Source: Heliopora coerulea
Taxonomy: Eukaryota; Cnidaria; Anthozoa; Scleralcyonacea; Helioporidae
Assembly (NCBI GenBank): GCA_030142905.1
Contig: JASJOG010000208.1
Location: 124,001 to 188,000 of the forward strand
DNA: 64,000 nucleotides
Direction of reading: 5' to 3'
Part shown: in pieces, positions 31,274 through 44,423 of the stretch
Position numbering within the stretch: position 1 is the stretch's first letter
Layout of the letters: every line of letters starts with the position of its first letter
Translations under genes and position numbers: made by a program
Notes under the pieces: generated by a model
Database searches by the model: none
What the model was told of the DNA's origin: nothing
What the model saw: the letters and a program-made list of their open reading frames with translations, nothing else

Positions 31274-33457
31274 ACCTATGAAATTGCGAGCCCTTAAAGT
31301 TGACTGGTTACTGTAAGGTTAATGTTTAAAATAGATTGTTGGATATGATATGCCATATGCACAAATCTTTGACCAAGCAAGCAAAGTCGTGATTATGATT
31401 CACTAGTGGTTGAGTTCAATTATTTTTGAAAACACCTAATATGTTAACGAAAAAAACCCTAGTAGAAACGAGCTTCACGATTTCTCACGCTCATCGTATC
31501 AGAAATGTTGCTGATTTTTATTGTACTATGTAACATGGACTTTTATTTGTGTTGTTGTTTTTATTGAAAAAGTAATGTCGTTTTCTTTAATAACTAGTAT
31601 ATTTGACAATTATTTTCAGATGTTGTATGAATAGAATTATGTTATGGGGCCTCCCTGGATTAATGCACGGGAGTACGCTTCCAATAAAAGATTATTAGAA
31701 GTCGTTTTTATCATTTGTACTGAGACTTCAAGCGGTAAGGGTTGCTTAAAACATTCTCTACTACATAAGATGCCGAAGACTAGAATCCACTCTCCTATTT
31801 CCAAAATACCCAGTGTCTCTAGCGTGACAAAAGTAAACGGTGCACACAATCCCTGATCGGTATCGATACCCGACGACTTGGAACTACAGTACAGTCCAGA
31901 GATGCAAAATATCTGCCTCAATCTCCAACTTCCAACCACCACCACCAGGCGGGGACTGAAAACTCGACTACTCAAAGAGAAAACACTACGTGAATAAGTG
32001 ACAGTCGAACCGCCATCCACCACCGCTATCTCGTCCGTGGACGTTGAACGTTCATCAACACGTCCAGCAGTGACAACTGACGCGGGGGTGGTGCCAAAGT
32101 GGAGGCAGAAAAGGCTACACCCCTTGTCGGGGAACCTCAGCCCCCTTGTCAGTGAAAAATTCACAGTTTATCGGGGAATTACCCTCTTGATGATAGATTT
32201 ATATTGTACAAATTATGAACACTTCTTATTGATTTTAACCAAGAAAGATAATAGACACTTCTCTTCATGTCGAATCTAAAGGTTAACTGTTTCTTGTCAG
32301 TTGCTGCGATTATTCTTGCGAAAAATAGCATGTTTTGGATCTTCAAATAGCCACGAAAAACCATTCCAGCCATTCAACGCCACGCATCCCAATAACAATG
32401 ATTCTGACGAGATCGATCGTTACCTAGCATACGAAGTCTCCCAGACGACGACACTACGATCACCACCTCTTGACAAGTTAAATCAGCTGGGCCAATTCTT
32501 CTCTTCGAATGTCGCGTAATCTGCCACAAGGTATGCCAACCGCCGTATAAACGTCCTGTTACCTAATAAGTTGACGGAGGATTTACGCCTGAAATCCCTG
32601 CGAAACACACATCTGAGACGTCGTAAGCGGTGAGTTCTTTGAGCTTTATAAATTCCTATCCGAAAAACCTCATCTGGTCGCATAGTGGATCAGATTACCC
32701 TGAAAACGTAAGTTTCACAGTTTCCACTTCAGGCAAATCGCTAACACCTCTGCAACCTCAAATTATTAGTCACATTGCGGAATGGACGACAGCCTTCAAC
32801 ACCTATATGCTTATCGTTGTCCAGAAATTCCCTAGTCGGGCTGCATAGCTACTCCAATAGATGAAAACCATTATGCATGCCGCTAAAATGCATGGTGGGT
32901 TGAGGTGCTACATTTATGACCACAAAGTCCACCATAAAGCTGCCAATTACCGTACAATGTCCTGGGCCACTATAGATTCCTAACTGTGGTTTCGTATGTT
33001 CATCACCAGGGTCGGCCTAACTGCGTGAAGTCTGTTCACTTTTTTTACATAAGAGACGGAACCTGCCACAGCAACAACCGGGGACAGACAAGTCCTAACA
33101 AAACCCAATTGCCCCTACGCTCATCGGTGCAACAGACATGGATACGGGAGAAATTATTCTGAATACCAATGTCCAAACCTCGAAGACGTCTCCAAAGAAA
33201 CCCATGACAACCATTCTAGCCGTTGTTCCGAACACAAGAAATAGTTCTTTGTAGCAGTAGTTTTAGCTTGTAGTAGTCGTCATGTAGTTACTACGATTCA
33301 CATTGATATTCTAGAAACCGCTCTTACTGAGCACCCGGACCCATCGTTTGTTTTGAAACTCTGCTCAAACTTGCGTTTTGGTGCTCGGGTTTGTTAGCAG
33401 GGTCACCGTACCTCGAAGATCTCCACAAGACTTAACCGAACTATTGTCTCGTCAAAC

Positions 33458-33790
33458 TTGGACAGGGAAGTCACCCTTGGTCACACAGCAGATCCTTTTA
33501 CTAATCCCATTTTTGCGAATATTCAGGTTTCACCACTAAGTATTGTATCCAAGAAACATTCAGAAATATTTCACACAATCGTTCATCTTTCCTTCCCCAA
33601 ATCCGGCAGTTCTGTTAATGCTTTTGTTCAGAAAGACGATTTCTTGCTACAATACATCAAAATTAGCAATGGCCCAGGTTCATACCTCGCAAAGACTGAT
33701 CTTGAATCAGCCTATCGTCGGTACTATCTCAACAAAGTCCTGTCATTTGGTTTACGAAGGGCACCCGACCTATTCAACCAACTTTTCTAA
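33458..33790 (+). pseudogene. DIRS-like reverse transcriptase, longest open piece
   Basis: 110 codons without stop covering the fingers and first catalytic Asp (KTDLESAY). It skips the segment normally between ESAYR and the FGLR box, implying an internal deletion of some 25 codons, and stops at TAA before the second catalytic motif. Confidence 0.75.
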
Positions 33791-34765
33791 GCACTAGAAT
33801 GGAAAATGCTGAATAAGTGTAGCATCAGCCACGGTGGTCACAGTCTAGACGACTTTCTGACCATCGAGCCCCCAGTTCGAACAAAGCGTAACCCCAATCA
33901 TGTCAGCCAAGTTGAATTTGTATGCTCCTAACTTTCAAAACCTTAAGATTCCCAAGAGCAGAACAAATCCTATGGACTCCGTTAAATCAGAGTTCTTAGG
34001 TATCCTCCTTGACCCCTGACAAAATTGGAGCTCGGCTACCCGACGACAAGCTATATCGTTTTCAAATATATTTAATCGATTGGCATTTTAAGTAACCGAC
34101 TTATCCCAAAGAATTACAATCACTCATGGGCACGTTAAATTTTGGTTTTAAAGTGGTTTCTCCTGGTTGTGCCTTTCTTCAACGCATAATACAACTGATT
34201 TGGGGCGTGACTAAGTCATAACATCACATACGACTACTCGCGGTTTTCATCAGGATGTCACAATTTGGCAAATGTTCGTTCAGGAATGGAACGGAAGAAG
34301 TATTTTTCTTGTCTGTTTTTGGGAGAATTCTAATGATCTTTCCCTATTCACTGACGCGTTTGGTACCCTTAGTTTCCGGGAAACTTTTCAGAATCAGTGA
34401 TTCCAGGGTTCATGGTTACCATACCAGACCCTTAATACCAAGGGCACTAACATCGACTGGCAAGAATCAGGTACGGCGGAAGCAAGTCAGCATCCGGGGG
34501 GGCTGGGTACCAATCCTAAAAATTTCCTGGTTACGTAGCTACAATCGTTAAAATTTTCTGAAGTTTTTAATCCCATCTTATCGAGTTCGGCAAACAAATT
34601 GCAACAACAAATGAACAAAATAATTTGGTAAGATCCATTTCAACAAGAGAGGACGCAATTTTACCATAACATTAAACTACTCATCTTTTTTCCCATTGCA
34701 CCAGGTCTACGTCTTAAGTTAGTAAATTTTGAGTTAAGTTGGTAAGCTGCAGTTTCATATTAGTA

Positions 34766-34898
34766 AAGGTGTTCGGTTGTATGTTGTGCAAGCTGTGTCA
34801 ATTGACTTGTGAATAGTCAGAAAAACTAGCTTAGACTTTAGAGTTGTTCAAAGTAACTACGTCGAACACAGCTATCACACCACACAACCAAACACCTT
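34766..34898. mobile_element. MITE with AAGGTGTT.GGTTGT inverted ends
   Basis: Ends AAGGTGTTCGGTTGTATGTT and ACCACACAACCAAACACCTT are inverse with a few mismatches over about 22 bp. It sits within the RNase H region of the DIRS-like element. Confidence 0.65.
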
Positions 34899-35530
34899 CA
34901 TTAAATTTTTGATAGCATTATTACTTGGGGGGATAAAGCCCCCCTTGCCCCCTTCTTCCACCGGCCCTGAGAATTGTACGCAACCGTTGCAACCTCATAC
35001 GTTTGGGGTGATCATTGGTCCCAAAAACATTCTTTTTTACTGCGACAACCAGTCCGTTGTTTCAGTTATAAACGCAAAACGTTCCAGAAGTCCTTGAATG
35101 ATTGATCTAGTTCGAGCTCTGACCTTCCTGACCTGAAATACAATTTTTATTTCAAAGCCGCACACATACCTGGACAAGGTACACTGATTCCATATCTCGT
35201 TTTCAGTTAACCTGTTTTCGAGTGCCTAGGAGTGTTTGCCCTGAGCAGATCAGAACCCAGCTTCATGAATGTTTGTCTTGATCGTATATTCTTATGGCCC
35301 AGCTCCAATGGGAGTGTTTGTCCAGACAAAATTTTCTGGGCCCAGCTCCAAAGATTGCACGTGTTTCCCCTTACAGACCTTCAGGTGCACGTATCCAATC
35401 CAAAATAAACTTTCCACTGAACCAGTTGTCTCACACTTCCATAACCCCACAAGACAGTTGTTGAGCTTCATTCATTTGATACAAAAGTTTGATCATAATT
35501 TGTCGAGGGCATTGAGGTTCAAAATATGAA

Positions 35531-38500
35531 TCATATTTATAACTTACCAAATGTAAAAATTCGTTTGCAGAACGTAGCTTTGGGTTTCTAATAACAGGAA
35601 TCAATCACATTAACGGGTTTCAGCACGTGACTCCTCGTAACTTAATTTGAAGACGTCTTTAAATCGCATGCCCAATTTACCGATAGTCGTTTCCAAGGGT
35701 GTAACCTTGTGAAATCTATCAAACTCTTTAATAGGCACATTCTTTTAAAATTTAAATAAAATAAAATGGAAAACTACTGCAACATTAATTAACTAGGCTT
35801 TTCCTCCAATTGAGGGTTAAAATTAAAACTTTATAAATCTGTTACTCTAAATTACCCTCTAAAGAAATAAATTATTAAAAGCAATAAAGCAGAGGAATTG
35901 CATACTCCAGTCTTTGAATTAAATTTGGTAAATAAGAATTTTCGATAAGTTATGCGTCTTCATTTGAGAGTTGCAAATAAACAAAACAATAATGAGTGAT
36001 CTTGTAAACGCTATCGTTGAGCTAGGCGCTGTTGTCATGGAGTTCTTAAATTGGTTAACAAACAAACCAATTCACGACCAACAACTAAACAATCCTCTTT
36101 TGCGCTGGTTTGACATGCATTTCTATAGGTAATTGGATTTTAACGATGTACATGCAGGTAAAAAAAAATGGTCCACACCATCACTATCTGATTAATTTAT
36201 AGCATCCTATTGCCTACATTCAAAGACATTCCCAGTTTTGCCTGTTTCGAACATTGTGTCCTTGCAGGACAGAGGCTCTAAAATCAGCCACAGCAAATCA
36301 TTGTTTATCCTTAAATATCAGACAGTAATGTACAACTTTTGCAAATTTTTAAATTTTTTTTTTATTAATTTGCTTGAAAATAGATTGTAAAAATTGTGAT
36401 AATTTATTTTCACTAGTGGAAAAATATATCTTCAACAACAGTTAGGGAAACAGGTATTCTTAGACCACCTTTGCATTTTGATGGCTTTACACCAATTCAT
36501 CTTCGACTTGCCTTAACCCTTTCCAGATGGAGAGGTCTTCCCTTGACAAGCAAATCGTTTGGCGTTAGCCAGAGTAAAATTAAAAAGTCGAATACGTACC
36601 GAAAAGGGTCCAGAAAAAAGTTTAAACGGACTTAGAGGAGTAAGAAAATCAGAGAATTTGTTTGAAACCACATTCTTGTGGATAGCTTCTTAGTTACATG
36701 CATTTAACAACAGAAAATCAAAGCCCAATTATGTAAGCAGTAAACTTAATTTTAGAGTAATGAATATCGATACCAATTATTATAAAATTTTATAAAACGG
36801 CTTTTTCACTGCATATTTACACCTGTAAGTATAATGAGATAAAAGTAGTTTTCTTAATGTTTTAATCCGTGAAACTAAATAAGCTATTATAAAAATTTTT
36901 ATTATTACCTGATTTCTTCCTCACGGTTGCAATTCTCACCCATGCATCTTGCTTCTTTGGCTAGCACTAGTGTGATCATAAAAGTAAGGATATCTGTCAT
37001 TTGGACTGATGCTTTCGAACTACTTCAGTTAGGGCCAAGTTGCAAAATTTTGGTCAATCTTTTGCCTTGTGTGACACAAGATAATTTAACACTGTGGAAT
37101 AAAGCAACATTGTGGTGGTAGTGACGGGGGGAGTAGAGCAATATCCAAGGACGTAAATCCTGGGGGGGATCGGGGGACATATCCCCCCACTTTTTGGACA
37201 GAGGGGGATACATACATAATTATTCCCCCCACTTTTTGCAAAGTTCATGACAACTGAAGCCTAACTTCTGTTCTCTCGGCGCTTATGGTTCCATGTTTAC
37301 CTTTACGATTTTTCGATATAACCTTTTTCAGCCCCGATTTTTACCTTGGTATTGTTGGTTCGAATACATAACAAATTATGAAAATTTGCCAAGTTATTTT
37401 ACAGTCCGATAGTTCTTCTTTGGACGCCATTTTGTAAACAATCAAAAATACTTTGTTTAGTCATACTATAACGTCTTTATTGCTGTTTGGAGGAAATGCA
37501 TGGTTTCTTTTCGATTGAAAAGCATGGTATGAATGTTGTTCCAAAGAAACAATCACTAAATTTTGGGAAAGGCATTTCATAAACAATAGATTTAAAAAAA
37601 AAAAAACTTTCAGAGGGAATGTCTCTACATCACTTGGCCGCCTCCGTCCCCCCACTTTTAGGAAGCGATTGTCGCCCTTGGCAATATCCCATCTTTTACT
37701 TTTAGTATGGTTGCAGGAGGTCTTTGGTGTCGCTGTCCCAAGCATTTTTACACTGTTGGTACAGGTATGAGGTTAGACTTTCTCATTTGGATATCTTCTT
37801 GTGCACTGAATGCATCATTCCAAGCTTGCTGTGCATTTTCCGAGCCAAAATTGATTCTTAATCGTAAAATATATTGGCCAACAATTCCGTTGCACACTCC
37901 TGATACTCGAAAAGTTGACTCTCCATCGACTTCTGATTTTAGTTCGCGTATTACAGGAAAAAATCGAGTGTGTTGCCGTAAGCTTACCAACTCGATTTAC
38001 TCCCTTATATGTTCCACTAAGTTCTGGTAACGTACGCCTAAAGTGAAAAAAATCCCTAAAACAACACGTTTCCATTTAGGAAAGGTTAGTTTAAAGATTT
38101 TCAATTTTGAGCAGATCAAACGTAACGGCTAGAGTTATAGTTAGGGTTAGAGTTTGGATTAGGATAAATATCAATAAAATTGCTAAATCGGTACCTAATG
38201 TCATTCTATGGCAAGCAAAATAACATCTTCTTTTCCTTTTATATTACTAATAACGTTGCGTTCCTAAACTTGGATCGAGCTGTTTGTCTTAACTTTTGTC
38301 GATAAAAGGTTGTACTTCGTAGGCAAAATAGGTGGTTCTTAATTGGCCAAAAAACCCCGGTTCATTCGGTTGTCGCACAACAACAAATTACAACAATGGA
38401 ACAAATGACAGAACAAACTAAAAACAGGAGTAAGAAGAAAAAGAAAATAAACCATCTATGAACAGGTTTATGGCAAAACAGTTCTTAATTATTATAAATT

Positions 38501-38833
38501 TTAATATCAGAAACATTTCGGTCGGCAAATTTCGTATCATGTACGGATTAATTTCATAGAACTTTTTGAGTACTTAAATATTTTTCGTTAATGAAAAAGA
38601 AAACTAAGTCGAAGTCCTGTTAAAGTTGATTTTTTAAATTATTGATATCCACTTAAACCCTCACGATTAAATTCTTGCTAAGGTTGTTCGATTCAATTTA
38701 TTTACAAGTTAAATTCCAGTTTATACCTTATAAGAATAATAAATAAACGTTTTTGAGTGGAATGAAACAAAACGTAGCGTAAAAAATCCTTTCCTAAGCG
38801 AGCCTTCCTTCCTGTAGTAATTTAATCCGCAGT
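35531..38833. other. Mostly non-coding; no gene confirmed
   Basis: 37130-37230 holds a dispersed repeat with runs of G and C (GGGGGACATATCCCCCCAC), typical of hAT-MITE ends. Minus frames at 37748-37990 and 37815-38075 overlap and have no recognisable domain. A short A12-13 tract lies near 37590. Confidence 0.5.
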
Positions 38834-39080
38834 CCAGGGCCCGGTTTTTTCAAAAGGCGATTTGCTTAATCAGGATTAGCGAAGATTTTGTGAAAAACTT
38901 TCCGATCATGCTGCTGGGAAAAGCTGGAATTTTCTTTAACAGATTTTGGGTGTATATAAAAACGTTTTAAGCTGTGAAATCTGAGTTTGACTTTTAATCC
39001 AAAATAAACAAAATCAAAACAACAGATTAACTGGTAATCCTAGATTAACACTAATCATGCTTTGAACAATCGGCTCCAGG
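38834..39080. mobile_element. MITE with CCAGGGCCCGGTT-like inverted ends
   Basis: Left end CCAGGGCCCGGTTTTTTCAA and right end TTTGAACAATCGGCTCCAGG are inverse with about four mismatches. Non-coding interior. Confidence 0.6.
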
Positions 39081-39145
39081 TCAGTGCTGGAACCCCGGGT
39101 TTTCGGGTAACAGCAGCATTCCGGGATTATACTGACTGTCCTGGC

Positions 39146-40170
39146 CACAGAGTAAATAATCCAACCAGAGGTCCAACTCGCGTGAAAATTTGTCCCAAAT
39201 TTTTTATGCGCATGCGCTGGCCGCCATGTTCCTGGCAAGTTCCCCCGGGAGTTTTGACCTCATACGAATTTTTGCCACTTATATGTAAACAAAGTGAAGT
39301 TTGATTGTAGTACTAAACTGGTACATTGAAATTAGGTTTTCAAACCTATCGAGGGGTATTTGTTCAGTGAGCTTACAAAATAAAATTTACTCCACAATTT
39401 ACAAATATCGTAGGAACGTGTTGACAACGCTCGATGGATTCAAACATGTGCTGAATTCTTGTTAATCTTACCACGATTTTAAACAAGTCAAAAACTGTTA
39501 TAGTCAAGCCGGATGTTCGTGTATAGCCAACTTTTCGATGGTGCGTAGCAACAATGCAATCTTCATTTAGCAAGTTCGTCAAGGAATCTGCAACTTGCAA
39601 GTCATCCGAGAAGCATGTTACCCGAAGGGCGGACAACGCAACATCAGATAAAACATGATTCAAGTTATTTCATTTAAGTACCTCAGAATAACTTGAATCA
39701 TGTTTTATCTGATCTTGCGTTATCCGCCCTTCGGGTAACATGCTTCTTGGTTGACTTGCAAGTTGCAAATTCCTTGACGAACTTGCTAAATGAAGATTGC
39801 ATTGTTGCTACGCAACATCGAAAAGTTGGCTATACACGAACATCCGGTTTGACTGTAAAAGATCAACTGGTATACATGTGCTTATCCGCAATTTTTTCGC
39901 TTGCCTCTTCTGGCCTTGCGATCACACTTAAGGTTGACGAAGACGGTAAAACCACTTCAATTATGCAAAAATTCAGTTCACACGAGCACGAAAGTTATAC
40001 CTACACTCGGCGAGCCCTAGACCACTGACTTAGAGGACAGTAGGCTAGACGCTTGCCAGGAACATGGCGGCGTTTGAATTAATGAGATGCGCGAGGCAAC
40101 ATGCGCGAGGACACAAACATCAAAGCTGCCGACAGTGAGTCGGACCTCTGGTTGGATTATTTACTCTGTG
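39146..40170. mobile_element. Foldback DNA element with perfect 8-bp target duplication
   Basis: Ends CACAGAGTAAATAATCCAAC and inverse; flanks GTCCTGGC at 39138-39145 and 40171-40178 are identical. Inner arms 39480-39663 and 39693-39870 are a second, nearly perfect inverted repeat, so the two large frames seen there on opposite strands are mirror images of the same DNA. An 8-bp duplication fits hAT (or P) transposases acting in trans; no transposase is encoded. Confidence 0.8.
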
Positions 40171-40350
40171 GTCCTGGCGCTCAAGATGAGGCACCCGCAC
40201 AACTCCGCTGTTTTTCTTCGCAACTGTAACTTTTCTCAAATCCAGTCAGCCAAAATGGAAGTGGCTTTTATCAGCAGCGAAATGTAATTGTCGAAATAAG
40301 ACATTACATGGAATCTGTCGATGTTTTTATATTCGTCTTTTGTACAACAG

Positions 40351-40437
40351 GTGCCGGAAAGTCGAGCTTAATTCACCGTTTAGTGGGCGAAAGCTATGAT
40401 TTCAAGAGTTGGTGGAATCTGAAATATATCATCATAG
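40351..40437 (+). CDS. Candidate exon with P-loop (GAGKSSL) of a GTPase
   Basis: An 87-nt phase 1-1 exon between TGTACAACAG and GTAAGAAT. It encodes GAGKSSLIHRLVGESYDF, the Walker A motif of septin/AIG1/dynamin-like GTPases, then a Trp-rich end. The preceding glycine of the G-x4-GK pattern would come from an upstream exon, which I cannot find because a foldback element and MITE occupy the upstream 1.4 kb. It may be a solitary relic of a gene. Confidence 0.4.
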
Positions 40438-40917
40438 GTAAGAATTTAGCGAATTATTTATTAATTTTTTTTTTTATTTCAAGTTCATCAACATTCCTTT
40501 TTGTAACTGCACTTTATTGTTTCCATGCAGAGTAGTGCTATATACTATCGTTCTGCGAAGGTGTCTCAACCAGTTCGCTTCCTCCTGCTGAACTATGCAT
40601 TCAAGACAACAAATTGGGTGCAGTCCCCACACTTGATTAAAGTACTTCTTTAAATTACAATCTTATTCCTGGGATTTTTATTATTTTTCATTACTTTTCA
40701 TTCTTTCAACATACTGTTAGCTGGATTGGTAGGTCACATGTAAAATTAATTTGCTAATATTAATTTTGCCTACTTGTTTGGTCACTGTGGCTAGTAAATT
40801 TTTTTTGACCTTATTCAGTAGCAACATTTCAGCTAAAAGCAGTTTCAGTCAACGTGAAGGCATAAGTGGCATTATTATACAATACTGCTACAATCTTGAT
40901 TCTGATTGGTTAAAAAC

Positions 40918-40973
40918 CTACAGACAATTCTTGATGTCTTGCCACCTACAAGACATCAAAAATTGTCAGTAGG
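40918..40973. repeat. Hairpin with 25-bp arms
   Basis: CCTACAGACAATTCTTGATG.. and its inverse separated by 6 bp, one or two mismatches. Confidence 0.75.
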
Positions 40974-41040
40974 TCTTTGCACAGCTTCCCTACAAAACTC
41001 CCTAAAGGCTTCTGCATTTGTTATTGTATAATAAAACAAT

Positions 41041-41178
41041 TACTGGATTCAACTTTCACATGATGTCAAGAATTATCCAGGCCATGGTCAATGTTATCTT
41101 ACAAAGCCTTCAGCTTTGGCAGATAACATTGACCATGGCCTGGATAATTCTTGATATCATGCTCAGCTTCATCCAGTA
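41041..41178. repeat. Foldback MITE (same family as 29.5 kb)
   Basis: Arms of about 59 bp: TACTGGAT at the outer end, GATGTCAAGAATTATCCAG in the middle, AATGTTATCT at the inner end, inverted around a 21-bp loop. Confidence 0.85.
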
Positions 41179-41461
41179 ATTGTTAATTGTTATTTAATTC
41201 AACGAAGTAAAAGTTTATTCTCCATATGTGGATGTTTGACATGGTTGAATTCAATAATTTTTGGTTCATCCCAGTTTAGTTTCATTGTTAAACTCACGAC
41301 TAGCTGCAATATGTGCATTTCTTAACTGGTCAAACTACATTATGTTCATGGTATGTTTGGTAGAATATAATCGTGGTATGTTTTTTACATGTAAGTCAGT
41401 CAGTTGACCGACAAATGGTAAATTTCCTATGCACAGAAAGTTGAATTATAAAGTGTCTTAA

Positions 41462-41543
41462 CCCTTTGCCTGTCCCGTGCATCACATATGACACACACTG
41501 ATGTCTGAGCGATGACATCAAACAAAGGCTAGACAGGCAAAGG
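41462..41543. repeat. Hairpin with CCTTTGCCTGTC ends
   Basis: CCTTTGCCTGTC and GACAGGCAAAGG flank an imperfect inner inverted repeat (GATGTC..GACATC). Likely a small MITE. Confidence 0.5.
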
Positions 41544-41549
41544 ATTAAT

Positions 41550-44160
41550 ATGGAACATCTTCATTTTTGGTTGTTAGTTGTGATCTACTTTGGTATTAAG
41601 GATGGCAGTTCCTCCAATATAAAACCTAAGGACAAGTCTTTAATACCTACCAGGGTGTATTGGGTTTGGCAGATCGGGGGGTCCATCAAATTTTGTCCAA
41701 ATTACAGTACAATATTTCAAACTAACAGGTTTTGCCTACGTTCTTGGAATGGCAGAGGGGCAAAAGGATTAATCCTTATATGTTACACATCTAAAAATAT
41801 TTAACATAGAAGACGTAATGGTATTTTAAAATATGGAGTTCTATGGAAAAACATCCCAACACAATCAGGTAAAGAATGAAACATAATTTGATACTACTCC
41901 AACTTGAAAAGTTTTGAAGATAACTTCAAAAGTTAGTGCTCTTAACCCAATATGACTTAGTGTTTTCATCAGGGGTGCTACTGTAGCTGTTAGGGCAAGA
42001 CCCTATTTTTAGACCCTCACAGAACCACTGATGACATTATCTAATATTAATAAGATGCAAATAGGCTTATTGCCATAGGTTACTGTCATCACAGTTGAAT
42101 TGGGCTGGGTGCTAGTGATATGGCATACTTCCAAAAAATACTTTTGGTGATATCCCACGTTGCTAGTAATAAGTTTCGAATTTTCCTATGTAATCATGGA
42201 GGTTTATTGTTTTCAAAAATCATCCCAGTGATTTTAATATATGCCTTTAACTTCAACCTAGCAAAGCATGCAGCCGAAAAATCATTATGAACAGTAAAAT
42301 CCTTATTAGTGAAAATTTATTAAATTGGTCTGTAAATAGAAATAAAATAAATTGTTGTGGAGTGAAATATAGCAATTAATTGGAGATGCTTGATATTACA
42401 GTCACTGTAATTTAATAATATATATATAATTAATAATATATTAAAGATATATTAAAATAATAATTTAATGATAATATAATAGAAACACTGTGTTTCTAGA
42501 TGAGCAGTAGTGCCAAGAGGGGGGTAATAGGGTCAAATTGATGCTGGGTCTGGAAGAAATAAGTGGACTCTAAAGAAAAAGTGGCCTTGTTGGTTGGAAT
42601 TTATTAATTTAAATCTAGAATTGCTTTACTGTTTTGTTAACTTCTGAAGTTTATTTGGTAAGACATCAGTGCAGTGCCATGAATTCATTAGGCAGTTAAA
42701 TGTCTGATGAAAAATTGCAAATATTAAAGAATACAAGGCTTCATTCTGCCCAATAATTAGCGAGGATAGTCCAAATTAATTTTCAACTGGAGAGGTTTGC
42801 CAACTTCTCTCCTTCCAGGGCCACAGTGGCTCTTGGCAGCACTGTAGATGAGTAAATTTTACCAATGAAACTTTCATTCAGTTATTGGTTGGTTAGAACT
42901 GAGTGCTAACTGTGGTGGAAGAACTGATAACTCCACTTATGGCTAATTACTGTATCTACCATATAAGTACACATAGACTATAAATGGCATTGAATCAAAA
43001 GCAAGGGTGCCTTGTTAACAACCAGAAAGTTATTAACCACTTGATGAGTAATCTACAGAAACTGGATGAAAATCAAGATTCTTCTCATCCAACAGCTTAC
43101 CAACTACTTGTCAGCCTCATGGTCAGAGGAACAACTATTTTCAAGAGATTCAGTTAGTAACTATTTTTATAAATTGTGGTGCAGTGGGAGAACATGACTA
43201 TGTATTTCACTCATGTGACTAGGGTTTGGTTCATCTTCATGTATTTGGCCTCTTATACTGTACTTACCTTAGTTTCATATTAGAAGAATATTGTCCAGCT
43301 TTACTCTACAGGCACTACAGGTTTACTCCAGAAACTGAAGTATTTTAAGACCAAGTAAGATATTGAGAAACTGTGTAAGGTTTCTTTTATCATTTCAAGA
43401 GTTCTTTCAAATGATTTCAAATGATTCATAAAGGTAAATACCACATTACAATATTATTAGATATACAGGAGATTTTTCTCTTTTTCTTTTTCTTTCTTTT
43501 TTGTTTTCTTTTTTTTCTTTGATAATCATAGCTTTCACTGTTCATGAAGGTAACATATGCACAGTCAATATCACATGATATACATGTATGTTATTGAAAT
43601 TCTTCATTTCAAAACACCTTCTTTCATGTCTAAGAAAATGAATATCTGTCAGGTCAATTTCTCCTATAACTGGACATAGTATTCAACAGTTTCGAAAACC
43701 TTATATCCATGCCAGATCACTCAGGCCTCTAAATGAATGTCCCTGGAATATAATACTCATCATAGAACAGACTGTTATTCTGAAACTGGAACAAGCTGGT
43801 GATATGGGCTTCAATGTGCTGTAACTGACATGCTGATCACCTGTTTACCAAGTAAAATTGAAATCCCTGGTTTTCTTAAGTTCCAACAGAAACCTACAGT
43901 ACAGAGCATAATATTATTAAGTGTTTCTTAAGGTTTGATATCCCTTGAATGTGACTCTAGTTCTGCCTCTAACGTTTTGTTCATGTTTAGGCATGCTAAA
44001 TAATGAAAAGCTTTTAACTACCACTCTATATTCCAATTACTTTGAAAACACTTTGAAGCGTGACTGAACTGGACAGCGTAGAGCTACACAAGCGTGTCCT
44101 AGAGCCTAAAGCTTACGGAAATACTTTTAAAATGTGTTTTTAAAATACAGCTAAACAATA
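41550..44160. other. Non-coding stretch, no gene recognised
   Basis: AT-rich; includes a TA/TTAATA-rich patch at 42410-42480 and a pyrimidine-rich patch at 43470-43520. No supported reading frames. Confidence 0.55.
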
Positions 44161-44423
44161 TATAAAGCAATAAATGGCTGAACATGCCACATTTACTGAT
44201 TTTTCTGGTTGTTATACGTCGTATTATAATCATTCGAGACGTCCTGCACATCTTCATTCACTTATAGTCATCCTACCCGCGCAGTGTTTGGGCACGATTC
44301 ACATTTTATTACGTCTGCGATGTGTCATAGCCATCTGTATTCTTTTTGGCGAATACTTGAAGCTTATAATATTATAAATATAAACAAAACCTGGTGCCAC
44401 TTTCAAATTCATTTGTGGCAAAT

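Larger units (their letters stand above)
32300..35500 (+). mobile_element. DIRS-like retroelement, plus strand, decayed
   Basis: Blocks in order: gag-like segments (32300-33250) with a zinc-knuckle-like CPYAHRCNRHGYGRN..C near 33110-33175; a reverse transcriptase ORF (33458-33790) with GHTADPF, VSPLSIVSKKHSEIF, HLSFPKSGSSVN, LAKTDLESAYRR and FGLRRAPDLFNQLF; RNase H pieces LSLFTDAFG (34334) and FYCDNQSVVSVINAKR (35027-35080). The spacing and the VPKKHS/LSFPK/KTDIESAFR pattern are those of DIRS-like elements of corals and vertebrates. Many stops and frameshifts; a MITE at 34766-34898 interrupts RNase H. A tyrosine recombinase is not seen. Confidence 0.75.

Noticed and set aside
31637..32164. 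175-codon minus-strand ORF
   Set aside because: No recognisable motifs, antisense to sequence that precedes a plus-strand DIRS-like element; openness looks like chance.
37748..38075. Overlapping minus-strand frames that look protein-like
   Set aside because: Two frames compete, no domain is recognised, and no splice context decides between them.
38130..38165. TTAGGG-like words (also 50075)
   Set aside because: Only one or two imperfect copies; not a telomeric tract.
39373..40028. Two similar proteins encoded head to head
   Set aside because: They are mirror copies created by the inverted arms of a foldback element; kept only as a finding about the repeat.
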